A DNA stretch of 64,000 nucleotides, taken from the NCBI RefSeq assembly GCF_020623625.1, contig NC_060205.1:613501-677500 (forward strand), in the 5' to 3' direction. The notes beneath the pieces are model-generated. The model saw only the letters and a list, made by a program, of their open reading frames with translations. It was not told the origin of the DNA and did no database searches. Each line of letters opens with the position of its first letter. Within the stretch, counting starts at the first letter, position 1. This document shows, one piece after another, positions 37,098 to 48,130 of this stretch. This DNA is from Saccharomycodes ludwigii. Lineage: Eukaryota; Ascomycota; Saccharomycetes; Saccharomycodales; Saccharomycodaceae. Position numbers and translations under genes: made by a program.

Positions 37098-37392
37098 AGA
37101 ACAGAATAAAGCTGTTTTCATTTTATTTTATTTTATTTTATTTTACCATATTCTATTATAATATATAATCTTTTTCTTTCTTTCTGAAACTCTCTTTTCT
37201 AACATTTCTTTACTATTCTATTTCCCCTATTTTATTTCCTTTTCCCTTCTACTTTTCTTAATTTCCTCTTAGGTGTTGGCACACGATTATATTCACATAG
37301 GATAACCAATATACAAAAGAAATATAACTTAGTACATATATATTTAAAATACACACAAAAAGAGTAGTATAGCATATAAATATACACATAAA

Positions 37393-39123
37393 ATGACTGA
37401 TCGTTTAGAAAATGTTGATTCAATTAATGAGGTGGCAAATACATCAAACAATACAGATAATAACTCTGTGATCGGAGATGAAGTTTCAAAATTGTCTACC
37501 CCAAGTAATAAGGTCTCTAATGATAATTTCGAAAAACAGCAAGATGAAGGTGTTGTTGAAAAACCTGATATTCCAATTAAACCAGCTTCAGCATATGTCG
37601 GTGTTTCCTTATTATGTGCGATGATTGCTTTTGGTGGTTACGTTTTCGGTTGGGATACTGGTACCATTTCTGGTTTTGTTGCCCAGACTGATTTTGTGAG
37701 AAGATTTGGTTCATATAATAATAACACTGGTACATACTATTTAAGTGATGCAAGAACTGGTTTAATTGTCTCTATTTTCAATATTGGTTGTGCCATCGGT
37801 GGTATCACTCTAGGTAGATTAGGTGATATGTATGGTAGAAAAATTGGTTTGATGGCTGTTACTGTTGTCTATGTTATTGGTATTCTTATCCAAATCTGTT
37901 CTTTTAACAAATGGTATCAATATTTCATTGGTAGAATTATTTCTGGTTTAGGTGTTGGTGGTATTTCTGTTTTGTCACCAATGATGATTGGTGAAACTTC
38001 TCCAAAACATTTAAGAGGTACTTTGGTTGCATGTTACCAATTGATGATTACTTTGGGTATCTTTTTAGGTTATTGTACTAATTACGGTACTAAGAACTAC
38101 AGTAACGAAGTGCAATGGAGAGTTCCATTAGGTTTATCGTTTGCCTGGGCTCTATTCATGTTGGGTGGTATGACTTTCGTCCCAGAATCTGCTCGTTACT
38201 TGTGCGAAAAGGATAGGATTGGAGATGCCAAAAGATCAATGTCTGCAGTTAACAAGGTTTCCATTGACGACCCATCAATTCAAACTGAAATTGATGCTAT
38301 CATGGCTGGCGTTGAAGCTGAAAGATTAGCTGGTAATGCCACCATCAAAGAATTGTTTTCTACTAAGACTAAGGTGTTCCAAAGATTAATTATGGGTATT
38401 ATGTTACAAAGTTTGCAACAATTGACAGGTGATAACTATTTCTTCTACTACGGTACCACTGTTTTCAAGGCTGTTGGTTTAGCTGATTCATTCCAAACAT
38501 CCATTGTTATTGGTGTTGTTAACTTTTTCAGTACATTTGTCGGTATTTGGGTTGTTGGTCGTTTTGGTCGTCGCACTTGTTTACTATGGGGCGCAGCCAC
38601 TATGACAGCTTGTATGGTTGTTTTCGCATCTGTTGGTGTCACAAGATTATGGCCAGAGGGCGCCAACCATAAGGATATTTCAAGTAAAGGTGCCGGTAAC
38701 TGTATGATCGTTTTCACATGTTTCTATATTTTCTGTTTTGCTACTACCTGGGCCCCATTAGCATATGTTGTTATTAGTGAATCTTATCCATTGAGAGTTA
38801 AATCCAAGTGTATGGCTCTTGCCACTGCTGCCAATTGGATCTGGGGTTTCTTGATTTCATTTTTCACACCATTTATCACTTCTGCCATTAATTTCTACTA
38901 TGGGTATGTTTTCATGGGATGTTTAGTTTTCATGTTCTTCTACGTGTTTTTCTTTGTTCCAGAAACCAAAGGTTTGAGTTTAGAAGAAGTCAACGATATG
39001 TGGTTAGAAGGTGTTTTACCATGGAAATCTGCTTCATGGGTTCCAGCATCCAGAAGAGGCGCCAAGTACAATGCCGAAGCCTTGAAACATGACGAAAAGA
39101 AGGGCTTGAAGAGATTCTTCTGA
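37393..39123 (+). CDS. Hexose transporter, copy A of a tandem array
   Basis: 576 residues, major facilitator family sugar porter of the HXT type, 12 transmembrane segments. Hallmarks: [11 protein letters not shown] in TM1, GDMYGRKIG in the loop after TM2, [12 protein letters not shown] after TM6, [14 protein letters not shown] in TM7, [12 protein letters not shown] after TM8 and [10 protein letters not shown] after TM12. The N-terminal tail (about 65 residues) is hydrophilic and unlike that of copies B and C. From 37642 to the stop it is about 98% identical to copy B at the DNA level with no gaps, a mark of gene conversion or recent duplication. The locus matches the HXT clusters beside RRS1/MSR1 in S. 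cerevisiae (YDR342C-345C, YHR092C-096C), but on the opposite strand. Confidence 0.96.
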   Translation: MTDRLENVDSINEVANTSNNTDNNSVIGDEVSKLSTPSNKVSNDNFEKQQDEGVVEKPDIPIKPASAYVGVSLLCAMIAFGGYVFGWDTGTISGFVAQTDFVRRFGSYNNNTGTYYLSDARTGLIVSIFNIGCAIGGITLGRLGDMYGRKIGLMAVTVVYVIGILIQICSFNKWYQYFIGRIISGLGVGGISVLSPMMIGETSPKHLRGTLVACYQLMITLGIFLGYCTNYGTKNYSNEVQWRVPLGLSFAWALFMLGGMTFVPESARYLCEKDRIGDAKRSMSAVNKVSIDDPSIQTEIDAIMAGVEAERLAGNATIKELFSTKTKVFQRLIMGIMLQSLQQLTGDNYFFYYGTTVFKAVGLADSFQTSIVIGVVNFFSTFVGIWVVGRFGRRTCLLWGAATMTACMVVFASVGVTRLWPEGANHKDISSKGAGNCMIVFTCFYIFCFATTWAPLAYVVISESYPLRVKSKCMALATAANWIWGFLISFFTPFITSAINFYYGYVFMGCLVFMFFYVFFFVPETKGLSLEEVNDMWLEGVLPWKSASWVPASRRGAKYNAEALKHDEKKGLKRFF

Positions 39124-39457
39124 GAATGAGGAAGTAGTACTGAAATTGATTGATACTAGTATTTCAATTAATATTTTACCCTCATTATTTTAACTAAATT
39201 GATTTTATTTCTGTTTTATTTCTATTTTGTTTTATTCTATTTTTTTCTTTTTTTTTTTTTTTGGTGATGAATTTTTATTAATTATATTTTTGATAATATA
39301 TAAGGCTTTTGATACATTGAGAATATTTGATATCACCAAATCCAGTATACATCAGTTAATGTTTTCATATACTTTGTTACCATTACCACCTTTCTATTTA
39401 ATTACTGCTTTTCTGGTTTTTTTTAAAAAAAAACTTTAATATGGTGCTTATAATTTT

Positions 39458-39498
<41 letters not shown>

Positions 39499-40395
39499 AT
39501 TTATTTTTTTAAATGTATAACCGGATATAATAAACACAGAACATATGTTATTTTAGAAACATGACTTTTTTGATTAGAAACACTTTTTTGTCACATTCTT
39601 TTGTGCTTTAAATCCAGAATTTTTTTTTAACGGTGGTTTGTCCTTTTCTTTTATGAACTTTTTCAGTGAACTGTATCCTTCCTGAATTATTAACAAGTCA
39701 TCTAACTCGATCTAAGAGTTTTTACTAACTGCTTGACTAATAATTATTTTTACAACTATGTTGTAATTTCCTTGTTAAGATGGGTTTTCATTTCTAATAT
39801 CGTTTAAAATTGTCATTATTGTGTAAAAATGATCATCAAGCGTTTATAATTCACCAAAAACTAATTATATGTGGTCTTCATTTACGCTATACCGTTGTTA
39901 ACTTGGTTAGATGCACAAACTAACCTAAACCAAAATATACATATTTTTATTTTTATGACCACGAGCGATTTTTATTTTGGGCATCGGAATATTTCTTTGA
40001 ATTTAATTGAAAAAAGAAAAATATCGAGCGATTTTTTTCTTTTTTTTTTTTTTTTTTCTAGGATGATATTTTCAAACTAACTAATGGCGATGGCGAAAAT
40101 AAATTGAAGCTTAAAGTGAGGAATTATAAACAACAAAAAATGGTTGTATGTCATTTTCTGAGTTATAGAACAACATCAGGTTGATGATTATTAATTTTTA
40201 TATATCCCCCTCGATATGAATTTCTGGAATAATTTAGATGAGAATTAGCTGGATAAAAATAAACATATATATATATTTTTTCCAGTTGTGTGCGTTCTAT
40301 TTGACAAGAAATAAAAATACCAAAGCTTTAAAAAAAAAAAAAAAATAAAAAGAAAAAAAATTTTAATTTAATTTAAATTAAATATTTTTAGGTGT

Positions 40396-40401
40396 GCGGG
40401 G
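40396..40401 (+). promoter_or_regulatory. Mig1-type core GCGGGG
   Basis: GCGGGG followed by AAAA, with an AT-rich stretch a few bases before it; the same site is at 46115-46120 in the second copy. Confidence 0.45.
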
Positions 40402-40527
40402 AAAAGCAGAAAAAAATGGTTTGTTTTTGTTGCTGTTTTTAACTTCCATTTGTATTATTTTTAAATGAATCTCCCACAAAAAAAAAAAAAAAAAAAGGGA
40501 AAAGGATTATCAACACCACGCGAAGTG

Positions 40528-40534
40528 CGGAGAA
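40528..40534 (+). promoter_or_regulatory. Rgt1-type site CGGAGAA
   Basis: Fits CGGANNA. The second copy has CGGAAAA at 46247-46253: the base has changed but the consensus holds. Confidence 0.45.
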
Positions 40535-41039
40535 ACTCCAGTTTTTTTTTTATTTCAGATTTAATTTAATTTAATTTAAATTTCATTATTATTATTGAAT
40601 ATTAACAAGTAATAACCAGGATTTATCAATTTTTCCAGTTATGTTTTGACATACAAAGTTACCTCAATGTTTCTCTCCCTCTCCATGATCATACCACCAC
40701 AGGATAATACCATATTATTATGCTTTACACTAACAAAAATTTCAAAATAGAAAATAATTTTTTTTTAAAGTACTACAGCATTATTTTTTTAATCAAAGAA
40801 TTTCTGTCCTATGGTTAATTAATATTCTATATGAGGAATTTGAATGATTGGCTGAATCTGATATTTTACGAAGATTAATTTTAACCAACTAACAACAGCC
40901 AGAGATTTACAATCCTTCTAATATTGACAAGAAAAATAAATTGAAAATAAACTTTACGCATTTTGTTAATGCCCTTTATTAAATCAGTTCATTATCAAAA
41001 AATTGCATTCAGCAAAAGATACATATCGAATAATAACTA

Positions 41040-41049
41040 CCCCGGAAAA
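41040..41049 (+). promoter_or_regulatory. Composite CCCCGGAAAA element (Mig1 core on minus, Rgt1 site on plus)
   Basis: CCCCGG reads CCGGGG on the minus strand (Mig1-type core) and overlaps CGGAAAA (Rgt1 consensus CGGANNA). Also present at 46737-46746 and 47488-47497. Confidence 0.5.
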
Positions 41050-42193
41050 ACAGGGTCGTAATAATTTAGGTGTAATTTAAAAAAAAAAAAATTTTTACAG
41101 AGAAATAATGGTAGTTTATTGTTCACTCAAACATACACATGAAACACGCCAACAAGCGATAGGAAGAAAAAAAAAACAAAAAAAAAAAAAAGTAAATAAT
41201 ATTGCCGGTGATGATGGGGCGAAGAGTGGTAAGATCAGCTTAATAAAACCTTGAGGTAATAGAAATACATGGAGGGAAAGAGATGACAAAAAAGGGGGTA
41301 ATACGGGAAAAATAGTTTGCTTATAATGTAAACAAACAAAGGTAAATGAGTGGGGCGGAAGGTGGAGGAAAGAGTGGGGCGATGGAAAAACGGGGATTTT
41401 TTTTTTTTAATTGAATATTTCATATTTTTGTTACACAAACGATAAATTACAATGTTCCTGCCAATTGTATTATTTTGATAAGAATTTTAGTGGTAGGTTA
41501 AATAATTATTTGCGGAGCCACTTGAAAGAAGAGTGTTTTATTTTAAACTTTGTACCATGATTTTAGTACTACGACAATGCTTATTTCTATACCTATATGA
41601 TACCTGATATTCTTCATAATCAAGTTGTCTATGAAACAAAAAAAAAAAAAAAAAAAAAAAATTAAAAAGACTAATACAGCCAAAAAAGAAGTGCCTTTAA
41701 TGCATAACTCAAATTATTATTATTTTGTTCAGAAGAATGGAAAAAAAAAAGGTGGGTGACTGCTCCACTCGTTTTCTCAGATACACATCGGAATAAGTTA
41801 GGGAAAATATATTTGACCCATTAAAAAATAGTACATTTTTTTATTAATGGTAAATGCCTCCTTGAAATTGTTTTTTTTTTTTTTGTTAGCCACTTCTCTA
41901 CGGGTTTCTCCAAATAAATTAATTATGAGATTTGAGATTTATTTACTTCTTTTTACTTTTATTTTATTTTATTTCAAAAAAAAAAAAAAAAGGTGCCAGG
42001 GTTTCTATTCAACACACTTTGAAGATTTTTTTTTTTTTTTTGTTCCAATGTTATTCCTTTCCCCATATTAAAAACTAAATTTAAATGGTGTTATTATTAT
42101 AATATTTGACAAATCGCCTGATTATTAAACTACAGGTAGGAAAAACAAGAGCTTTTTATTAGGTTAATCTGAGTATTATGTTCAGTGTTAAGG

Positions 42194-42232
<39 letters not shown>

Positions 42233-42246
42233 TACTTTTCATTATT

Positions 42247-42505
42247 TTGAGATTCAAACTTTTATTTTTGAAGCATATAAAAAGGATAGACTTTCAAAGT
42301 TTTTTAAGTTTTTCAAATTTATTTTTTTATTTCCTTTTCTCTTTTATTCATAATTTTATTTATAAGAAATACAAAAAAACCATACAAAAACACAACAAGT
42401 TTTTATTATTAATTCAAACACTCAAGTAATTCATATTACAAATTTATTATTATTATTATTATTATTATTTAAAACAATAATACAATAAAACAAACAAAAA
42501 AAAAA
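42247..42505 (+). repeat. HXT leader, copy 1 (identical to that of HXT-C)
   Basis: About 259 bp identical to 47870-48130 apart from the A-rich bases next to the ATG, including an (ATT)n tract of equal length. Contains a TATA box at 42276-42283. Identity at a microsatellite means exchange was very recent. Confidence 0.92.
42276..42283 (+). promoter_or_regulatory. TATA box of HXT-B
   Basis: TATAAAAA about 225 bp upstream of the ATG. Confidence 0.6.
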
Positions 42506-44224
42506 ATGTCTAGCGAAAAAGTCGAAGGAGGTCCTTCAAGCAGTATTTCAAATGATGTTGCAGTAAATGACGATGTTCACTCTCAATTATCAACTCCTTC
42601 TCAAGATAAGGTTGCTGATGACTTGATGAGTTTTCAAAATGATCAGGCTGCAGCTGAAAATTCAGTCGATATTCCTCAAAAACCAGCCTCAGCATACGTC
42701 GGTGTTTCCTTATTGTGTGCCATGATTGCTTTCGGTGGTTTTGTTTTCGGTTGGGATACTGGTACCATTTCTGGTTTTGTTGCCCAGACTGATTTTGTGA
42801 GAAGATTTGGTTCATATAATAATAACACTGGTACATACTATTTAAGTGATGCAAGAACTGGTTTAATTGTCTCTATTTTCAATATTGGTTGTGCCATCGG
42901 TGGTATCACTCTAGGTAGATTAGGTGATATGTATGGTAGAAAAATTGGTTTAATGGCTGTTACTGTTGTCTATGTTATTGGTATTCTTATCCAAATCTGT
43001 TCTTTTAACAAATGGTATCAATATTTCATTGGTAGAATTATTTCTGGTTTAGGTGTTGGTGGTATTTCTGTTTTGTCACCAATGATGATTGGTGAAACTT
43101 CTCCAAAACATTTAAGAGGTACTTTGGTTGCATGTTACCAATTGATGATTACTTTGGGTATCTTTTTAGGTTATTGTACTAATTACGGTACTAAGAACTA
43201 CAGTAACGAAGTGCAATGGAGAGTTCCATTAGGTTTATCGTTTGCCTGGGCTCTATTCATGTTGGGTGGTATGACTTTTGTCCCAGAATCTGCTCGTTAC
43301 TTGTGCGAAAAGGATAGGATTGGAGATGCCAAAAGATCAATGTCTGCAGTTAACAAGGTTTCCATTGACGACCCATCAATTCAAACTGAAATTGATGCTA
43401 TCATGGCTGGTGTTGAAGCTGAAAGATTGGCTGGTAATGCCACCATCGGAGAATTGTTTTCTACTAAGACTAAGGTATTCCAAAGATTAATTATGGGTAT
43501 TATGTTACAAAGTTTGCAACAATTGACAGGTGATAACTATTTCTTCTACTACGGTACCACTGTTTTCAAGGCTGTTGGTTTAGCTGATTCATTCCAAACA
43601 TCCATTGTTATTGGTATTGTTAACTTTTTCAGTACATTTGTCGGTATTTGGATTGTTGGTCGTTTTGGTCGTCGTACTTGTTTATTATGGGGTGCAGCCA
43701 CTATGACAGCTTGTATGGTTGTTTTCGCATCTGTTGGTGTCACAAGATTATGGCCAGAGGGCGCCAACCATAAGGATATTTCAAGTAAAGGTGCCGGTAA
43801 CTGTATGATCGTTTTCACATGTTTCTATATTTTCTGTTTTGCTACTACCTGGGCCCCATTAGCCTATGTTGTTGTTAGTGAATCTTATCCATTGAGAGTT
43901 AAATCCAAGTGTATGGCTCTTGCTACTGCTGCCAATTGGATCTGGGGTTTCTTGATTTCATTTTTCACACCATTTATCACTTCTGCCATTAATTTCTACT
44001 ATGGGTATGTTTTCATGGGATGTTTAGTTTTCATGTTCTTCTACGTGTTTTTCTGTGTTCCAGAAACCAAAGGTTTGAGTTTAGAAGAAGTCAACGATAT
44101 GTGGTTAGAAGGTGTTTTACCATGGAAATCTGCTTCCTGGGTTCCAGCCTCCAGAAGAGGTGCTGATTATGATGCCGAAGCCTTGCAACATGACGAAAAG
44201 AAGGGTTTGAAGAGATTCTTCTGA
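42506..44224 (+). CDS. Hexose transporter, copy B of a tandem array (mosaic)
   Basis: 572 residues, same HXT hallmarks as copy A ([56 protein letters not shown]). The gene is a mosaic: its leader and first codons (MSSEK, GGPSS) are those of copy C, the body from 42743 to near the end is that of copy A, and the last ~180 bases again carry C-type variants (Cys in FFCVPET; GADYD in the tail). Amino-acid differences from A in the body are few and conservative. All key residues of sugar porters are intact, so it is likely active. Downstream of the stop similarity to A is lost at once. Confidence 0.96.
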   Translation: MSSEKVEGGPSSSISNDVAVNDDVHSQLSTPSQDKVADDLMSFQNDQAAAENSVDIPQKPASAYVGVSLLCAMIAFGGFVFGWDTGTISGFVAQTDFVRRFGSYNNNTGTYYLSDARTGLIVSIFNIGCAIGGITLGRLGDMYGRKIGLMAVTVVYVIGILIQICSFNKWYQYFIGRIISGLGVGGISVLSPMMIGETSPKHLRGTLVACYQLMITLGIFLGYCTNYGTKNYSNEVQWRVPLGLSFAWALFMLGGMTFVPESARYLCEKDRIGDAKRSMSAVNKVSIDDPSIQTEIDAIMAGVEAERLAGNATIGELFSTKTKVFQRLIMGIMLQSLQQLTGDNYFFYYGTTVFKAVGLADSFQTSIVIGIVNFFSTFVGIWIVGRFGRRTCLLWGAATMTACMVVFASVGVTRLWPEGANHKDISSKGAGNCMIVFTCFYIFCFATTWAPLAYVVVSESYPLRVKSKCMALATAANWIWGFLISFFTPFITSAINFYYGYVFMGCLVFMFFYVFFCVPETKGLSLEEVNDMWLEGVLPWKSASWVPASRRGADYDAEALQHDEKKGLKRFF

Positions 44225-45778
44225 GAACGGGAGCTAGTACTAACATTGATTACCACTAATTTTTTAATTAACAATTAATTATTTTAATTTATTTTTGGCA
44301 TTAATATACTAATCCTTTTGGCAATGTTTTTTTTTTTTTTTTTTTTTTTCCTTTTTAACCTTTTTATTACGATTATGCTTTTGATACTAATGGGAAGATT
44401 TCCTAGTCTCCCTAATAATTAATGATATTTCTTCCCTTTTTATGACCACAACTTTCATATTTTTAATAATTGTTTTCCTAATATTTTTTAAACTTTTTAA
44501 TGTGATTTTCAAACTTTTTTTTTCCCAATTTTAACTTTTTTAAATGTATAACGAATAGAATAAGTGTAAAACGTATAAGATTCTAACAAAGATTTATTTT
44601 TATTTATTTTTTTTTTTTCCCTTTTTTAATAACACTTACTAACATTTTTTTTTTTTGACTGGCATTTTTGTTTTCCTTTGCTAACTTTGATTAGTCATCT
44701 ATTTTGTTGCTTTTTTTCTTGATGGACTATTAGATGTTTTTTGGAGTCGGTTAACCATATTTATAGATTTGAACTGGCTGTTTGCATAACAACGCAGATT
44801 TTTACAATTGTACTATAATTTGATTATTAAATAAGTCAAGTTGTTTTCACCAATACATTGATATTAGTGCCATCCATTTCTTACTATTACAGTGTTGGTG
44901 TTTAGAAAAAAAATATTTGCTAAGAATTTAGATTTTGTCAATACTTTTTTCCCACTGCTTCCATTGGCACTACACCGTTAATGCATGAATTAAGTTACTC
45001 CATTTTGAAGGGGTGATTTCAACAATAATTATATTATCAAACCACCAAGGAATAACGACATGTTCTAATTGATTGCTTTGTTTAAATTGACGTATATGAC
45101 AATAAAAAAACATGATCCTTTACATTTATCTATCTCCATTTCCAGTCATTTCCAGCTTTTGTTCTTCAGACAATATCAAATTTTTGAAGATCTTTCTATG
45201 ATGTATTTTTGGTTTCACCCAGACCTGTAAGGGCCTCGCCACACAGAGGAAAAGAAATGCCCCCGCAAAATAATAATGGAATATCTGGAAGGTAATAATT
45301 ATGCAAAAAGATTTGCTAGAAAGAAACCAGATGTAATGTTCCTCATTTATATATGTCGCTATTGATTTAATTAAATGAAAAAAACCAGCCTAAACCAAAA
45401 TATACATATTTCTATTTTTATGATAAAGAGTGATTTTTTTTTTGGGCATCGGAACATTTGTTTCAGTTTAATTGCAGAGAAAATAAAGATATTGTTTAAA
45501 CAATTACCTAATTTCGGATACTCTGTAGGAAAATACTGGTGATAACACGTCAATATTTTTCCTCCTTCTGATTAAGTCATCTATATTGTGCTAATATAGG
45601 GAGATGGAAATGTAACATAGGATAATAGCATTTATTAGCCTTTAACTTTTTTAATTTGGTGGAGAAAAAAAGAAAAGTATCGAGCGATATTTTTTGTTTT
45701 AAAAAAAAAAAGCAATTAATATATGGTATTGTTATTCCTTTTTTATTCCTTTTTCAATTCTTTTTTATTTTTTTTCTG

Positions 45779-46286
45779 GGATGATATTTTCAAACTAACT
45801 AATGGCGATAGTGACAATAAATTGAAGCTTAAAGTGAGGAATTATAAACAACAAAAAATGGTTGTATGCCATTTTCTGAGTTATAGAACAACATCAGGTT
45901 GATGATTATCAATTTTTATATATCCCCCTCGATATGAATTTCTGGAATAATTTAGATGAGAATTAGCTGGATAAAAATAAACATATATATATATTTTTTC
46001 CAGTTGTGTGCGTTCTATTTGACAAGAAATAAAAATACCAAAGCTTTAAAAAAAAAAAAAAAATAAAAAGAAAAAAAAAATTTAATTTAATTTAAATTAA
46101 ATATTTTTAGGTGTGCGGGGAAAAGCAGAAAAAAATGGTTTGTTTTTGTTGCTGTTTTTAACTTCCATTTGTATTATTTTTAAATGAATCTCCCACAAAA
46201 AAAAAAAAAAAAAAAGGGAAAAGGATTATCAACACCACGCGAAGTGCGGAAAAACCCCAGGTTTTTTTTTTTATTGCAGATTTAAT
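45779..46286 (+). repeat. Near-identical 0.5 kb non-coding block, copy 2
   Basis: Pairs with 40061-40566 at an offset of about 5.72 kb. Lies 1.85 kb upstream of HXT-C. Both GCGGGG (46115-46120) and the Rgt1-type CGGAAAA (46247-46253) are kept. Confidence 0.9.
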
Positions 46287-46736
46287 TTTACTATGATATT
46301 AGCAGTTTTTCCAGTTTATTTTGTGTGCATTTTTAAAAAAAGATTTTCATAATTTGTTCCAAAATTTTCAACCATCATACCACTTCCAAATACCAAAATT
46401 TATCATTAATAACAACACTGTTATGTTGCGCACTAATAAATTTTAGAAAAAGAGAAATTTTTTTTTAGCCTTATATTACATTATTTTTTCATCAAAAAAA
46501 TGTTTGTGCGGCAGCTACTTATTCTATATGATAAAGTTGAACAACTGACTGAATTCGGTGTTTTACGAGGATAAGTTCCAATCAACTAACAACAGCCGGA
46601 GATTTACGACTCTAATGATGTTAAAAAGGGAAATAGCTTGGTAATAGCTTTTATGTGTTCTGTTAACTCCTTTTTTTTCAATCTTTTTATTATTAAAAAT
46701 TATTTTCAGCTGAGATACATATTAAAATAAGGATTA

Positions 46737-46746
46737 CCCCGGAAAA
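46737..46746 (+). promoter_or_regulatory. Composite CCCCGGAAAA element
   Basis: Same element as at 41040-41049, at the corresponding place in the duplicated region, followed by another CGGA. Confidence 0.5.
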
Positions 46747-47487
46747 ACGGAGTGGTTTAGGTGTATTATTTTTAGAAAAAAGCAATTTGCAGAGAAATAT
46801 TAGTAGTGTATTGTGCACTCAAACATACGCATGAGCGCGCGGTGAAACAAAATGAAGAAGTATCGCCGGTAGGGGGAAACAGGGAAAAATAAATAGCCTA
46901 ATAAGAATATGTTTGTCAGAAATGGATGCAGAAAGGATAAAAAGGGGGTGATATAAGGTGAAATAGTTCATATGGTTTCAACACTAAAACAAAGGTAAAT
47001 GCGCAGGAAAAACAGGGATTTTTTGTTAAAGATACCTCACAGTTCTACTATCCAAACGATAAATTACAGCATTCCTGAAAATTGTACTATTTTATTATTT
47101 TAAGAAATTATTTGCGGGGATGCTTAAGAGGAGACTGTCTCATTTCAAAGTTTTTATACTACTAGTTGATCACAATTATCATGTCTATTTTCATGTTTGA
47201 TGGTACTATCATATCCTGTGATTAATATGGTAATGGAATTCAACATTTCATAGGCAGTAATAGAAATGAGAGGAGAAAAAGAAACTTTTAAATGACTATT
47301 AATGCTATTACATCCCTGTACTAGTAATATTTTTTTTTTTTTTTTTTTTTTTTGAAAGAAAAAACAAAAGTGTATTTTAAAGAAGTGGGTGGTGGTTGTA
47401 CTCACTTTTCTCAAAAAGGCGACGGAATAATTTAGGGAAAATTTATTTAGCTTATAAAAATAATACACTTTTCACTTAATAAGTCTA

Positions 47488-47497
47488 CCCCGGAAAA
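47488..47497 (+). promoter_or_regulatory. Composite CCCCGGAAAA element, extra copy
   Basis: A third copy, only in the HXT-C region, about 630 bp before the ATG. Confidence 0.45.
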
Positions 47498-47869
47498 AAT
47501 TAAAAATTCCTTTTTTTTTATATCTAGCCCCATGTTTTTCCGTGCGGATCTTTTTAAGTGGTTAATGAGATTCGAGATTTTTTTTTTTTCCCTTTCTTCA
47601 TTTCACTTCAAAGAAAGGTGCTAGGGTTTCTGTTCAATGGTATTGTTTTCATTTTTCTTTTTCTAATGTTATTTTTTCCCCATATTAAAAACTAAATTTA
47701 AATGGTGTTATTATATTATTTTATGGATCGCCTGATTATTAAACTACAGATAGGGACAATAAAAACTTTTTATTAGCTCAAACTTATTATTACGTTCAGC
47801 AACAAGGATTAGTTTTTTTTTTTTTTTTTTTTTCCTTTTTTTCTTTTTAAATTACCTTTTTATTTTTTT

Positions 47870-48130
47870 TTGAGATTCAAACTTTTATTTTTGAAGCATA
47901 TAAAAAGGATAGACTTTCAAAGTTTTTTAAGTTTTTCAAATTTATTTTTTTATTTCCTTTTCTCTTTTATTCATAATTTTATTTATAAGAAATACAAAAA
48001 AACCATACAAAAACACAACAAGTTTTTATTATTAATTCAAACACTCAAGTAATTCATATTACAAATTTATTATTATTATTATTATTATTATTTAAAACAA
48101 TAATACAATAAAACAAACAAACAAAAAAAA
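47870..48130 (+). repeat. HXT leader, copy 2
   Basis: Identical to 42247-42505 over about 250 bp, with a TATA box TATAAAAA at 47899-47906. Confidence 0.92.

Larger units (their letters stand above)
36266..37392. promoter_or_regulatory. TRM11 / HXT-A divergent upstream region
   Basis: 1127 bp. Contains (AAAAG)n near 36448-36475, an A run at 36479-36504, a tandem 13-bp CACGC repeat with a GCGGGG core (36742-36767), a C8 run near 36853, (TTTTA)n at 37120-37145 and a TATATAAAG box. It is unrelated to the upstream regions of the other two HXT genes. Confidence 0.65.
40061..40566 (+). repeat. Near-identical 0.5 kb non-coding block, copy 1
   Basis: Matches 45779-46286 with only a few differences, in the same order and orientation, while flanking sequence has diverged. 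It holds GCGGGG (40396-40401), CCACGCGAAGTGCGG near its end and no open frame of note. It lies 1.9 kb upstream of HXT-B. Confidence 0.9.
39124..42505 (+). promoter_or_regulatory. HXT-A to HXT-B intergenic region (3.4 kb), HXT-B control region
   Basis: No credible gene. From about 39915 on it is homologous to the HXT-B to HXT-C region with patchy identity: a near-identical block at 40061-40566, weaker patches around 40640-42120, and an identical leader from 42247. It contains Mig1-like and Rgt1-like sites (40396, 40528, 41040). Confidence 0.75.
44225..48130 (+). promoter_or_regulatory. HXT-B to HXT-C intergenic region (3.9 kb), HXT-C control region
   Basis: No credible gene. A duplicate, with insertions, of the A-B intergenic region from about 45384 on. 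Contains the 0.5 kb block copy 2, two composite CCCCGGAAAA elements, TTTTCCG (Rgt1 consensus in reverse) near 47537-47542, and the identical leader. Confidence 0.75.

Noticed and set aside
38448-38717. 89-codon antisense frame repeated in all three HXT genes (also 43549 and 49177)
   Set aside because: Mirror of conserved sense codons; its repetition follows from the sense homology.
39723-39729. TACTAAC branch-point match (also 44637-44643) downstream of HXT-A and HXT-B
   Set aside because: No GTATGT-type donor upstream within range and no frame to join.
42247-42429. 60-codon frame in the HXT-B leader, identical at 47870-48052 before HXT-C
   Set aside because: The TATA box lies inside the frame, so its start is upstream of transcription; the identity is explained by the conversion of the whole leader, not by protein constraint.
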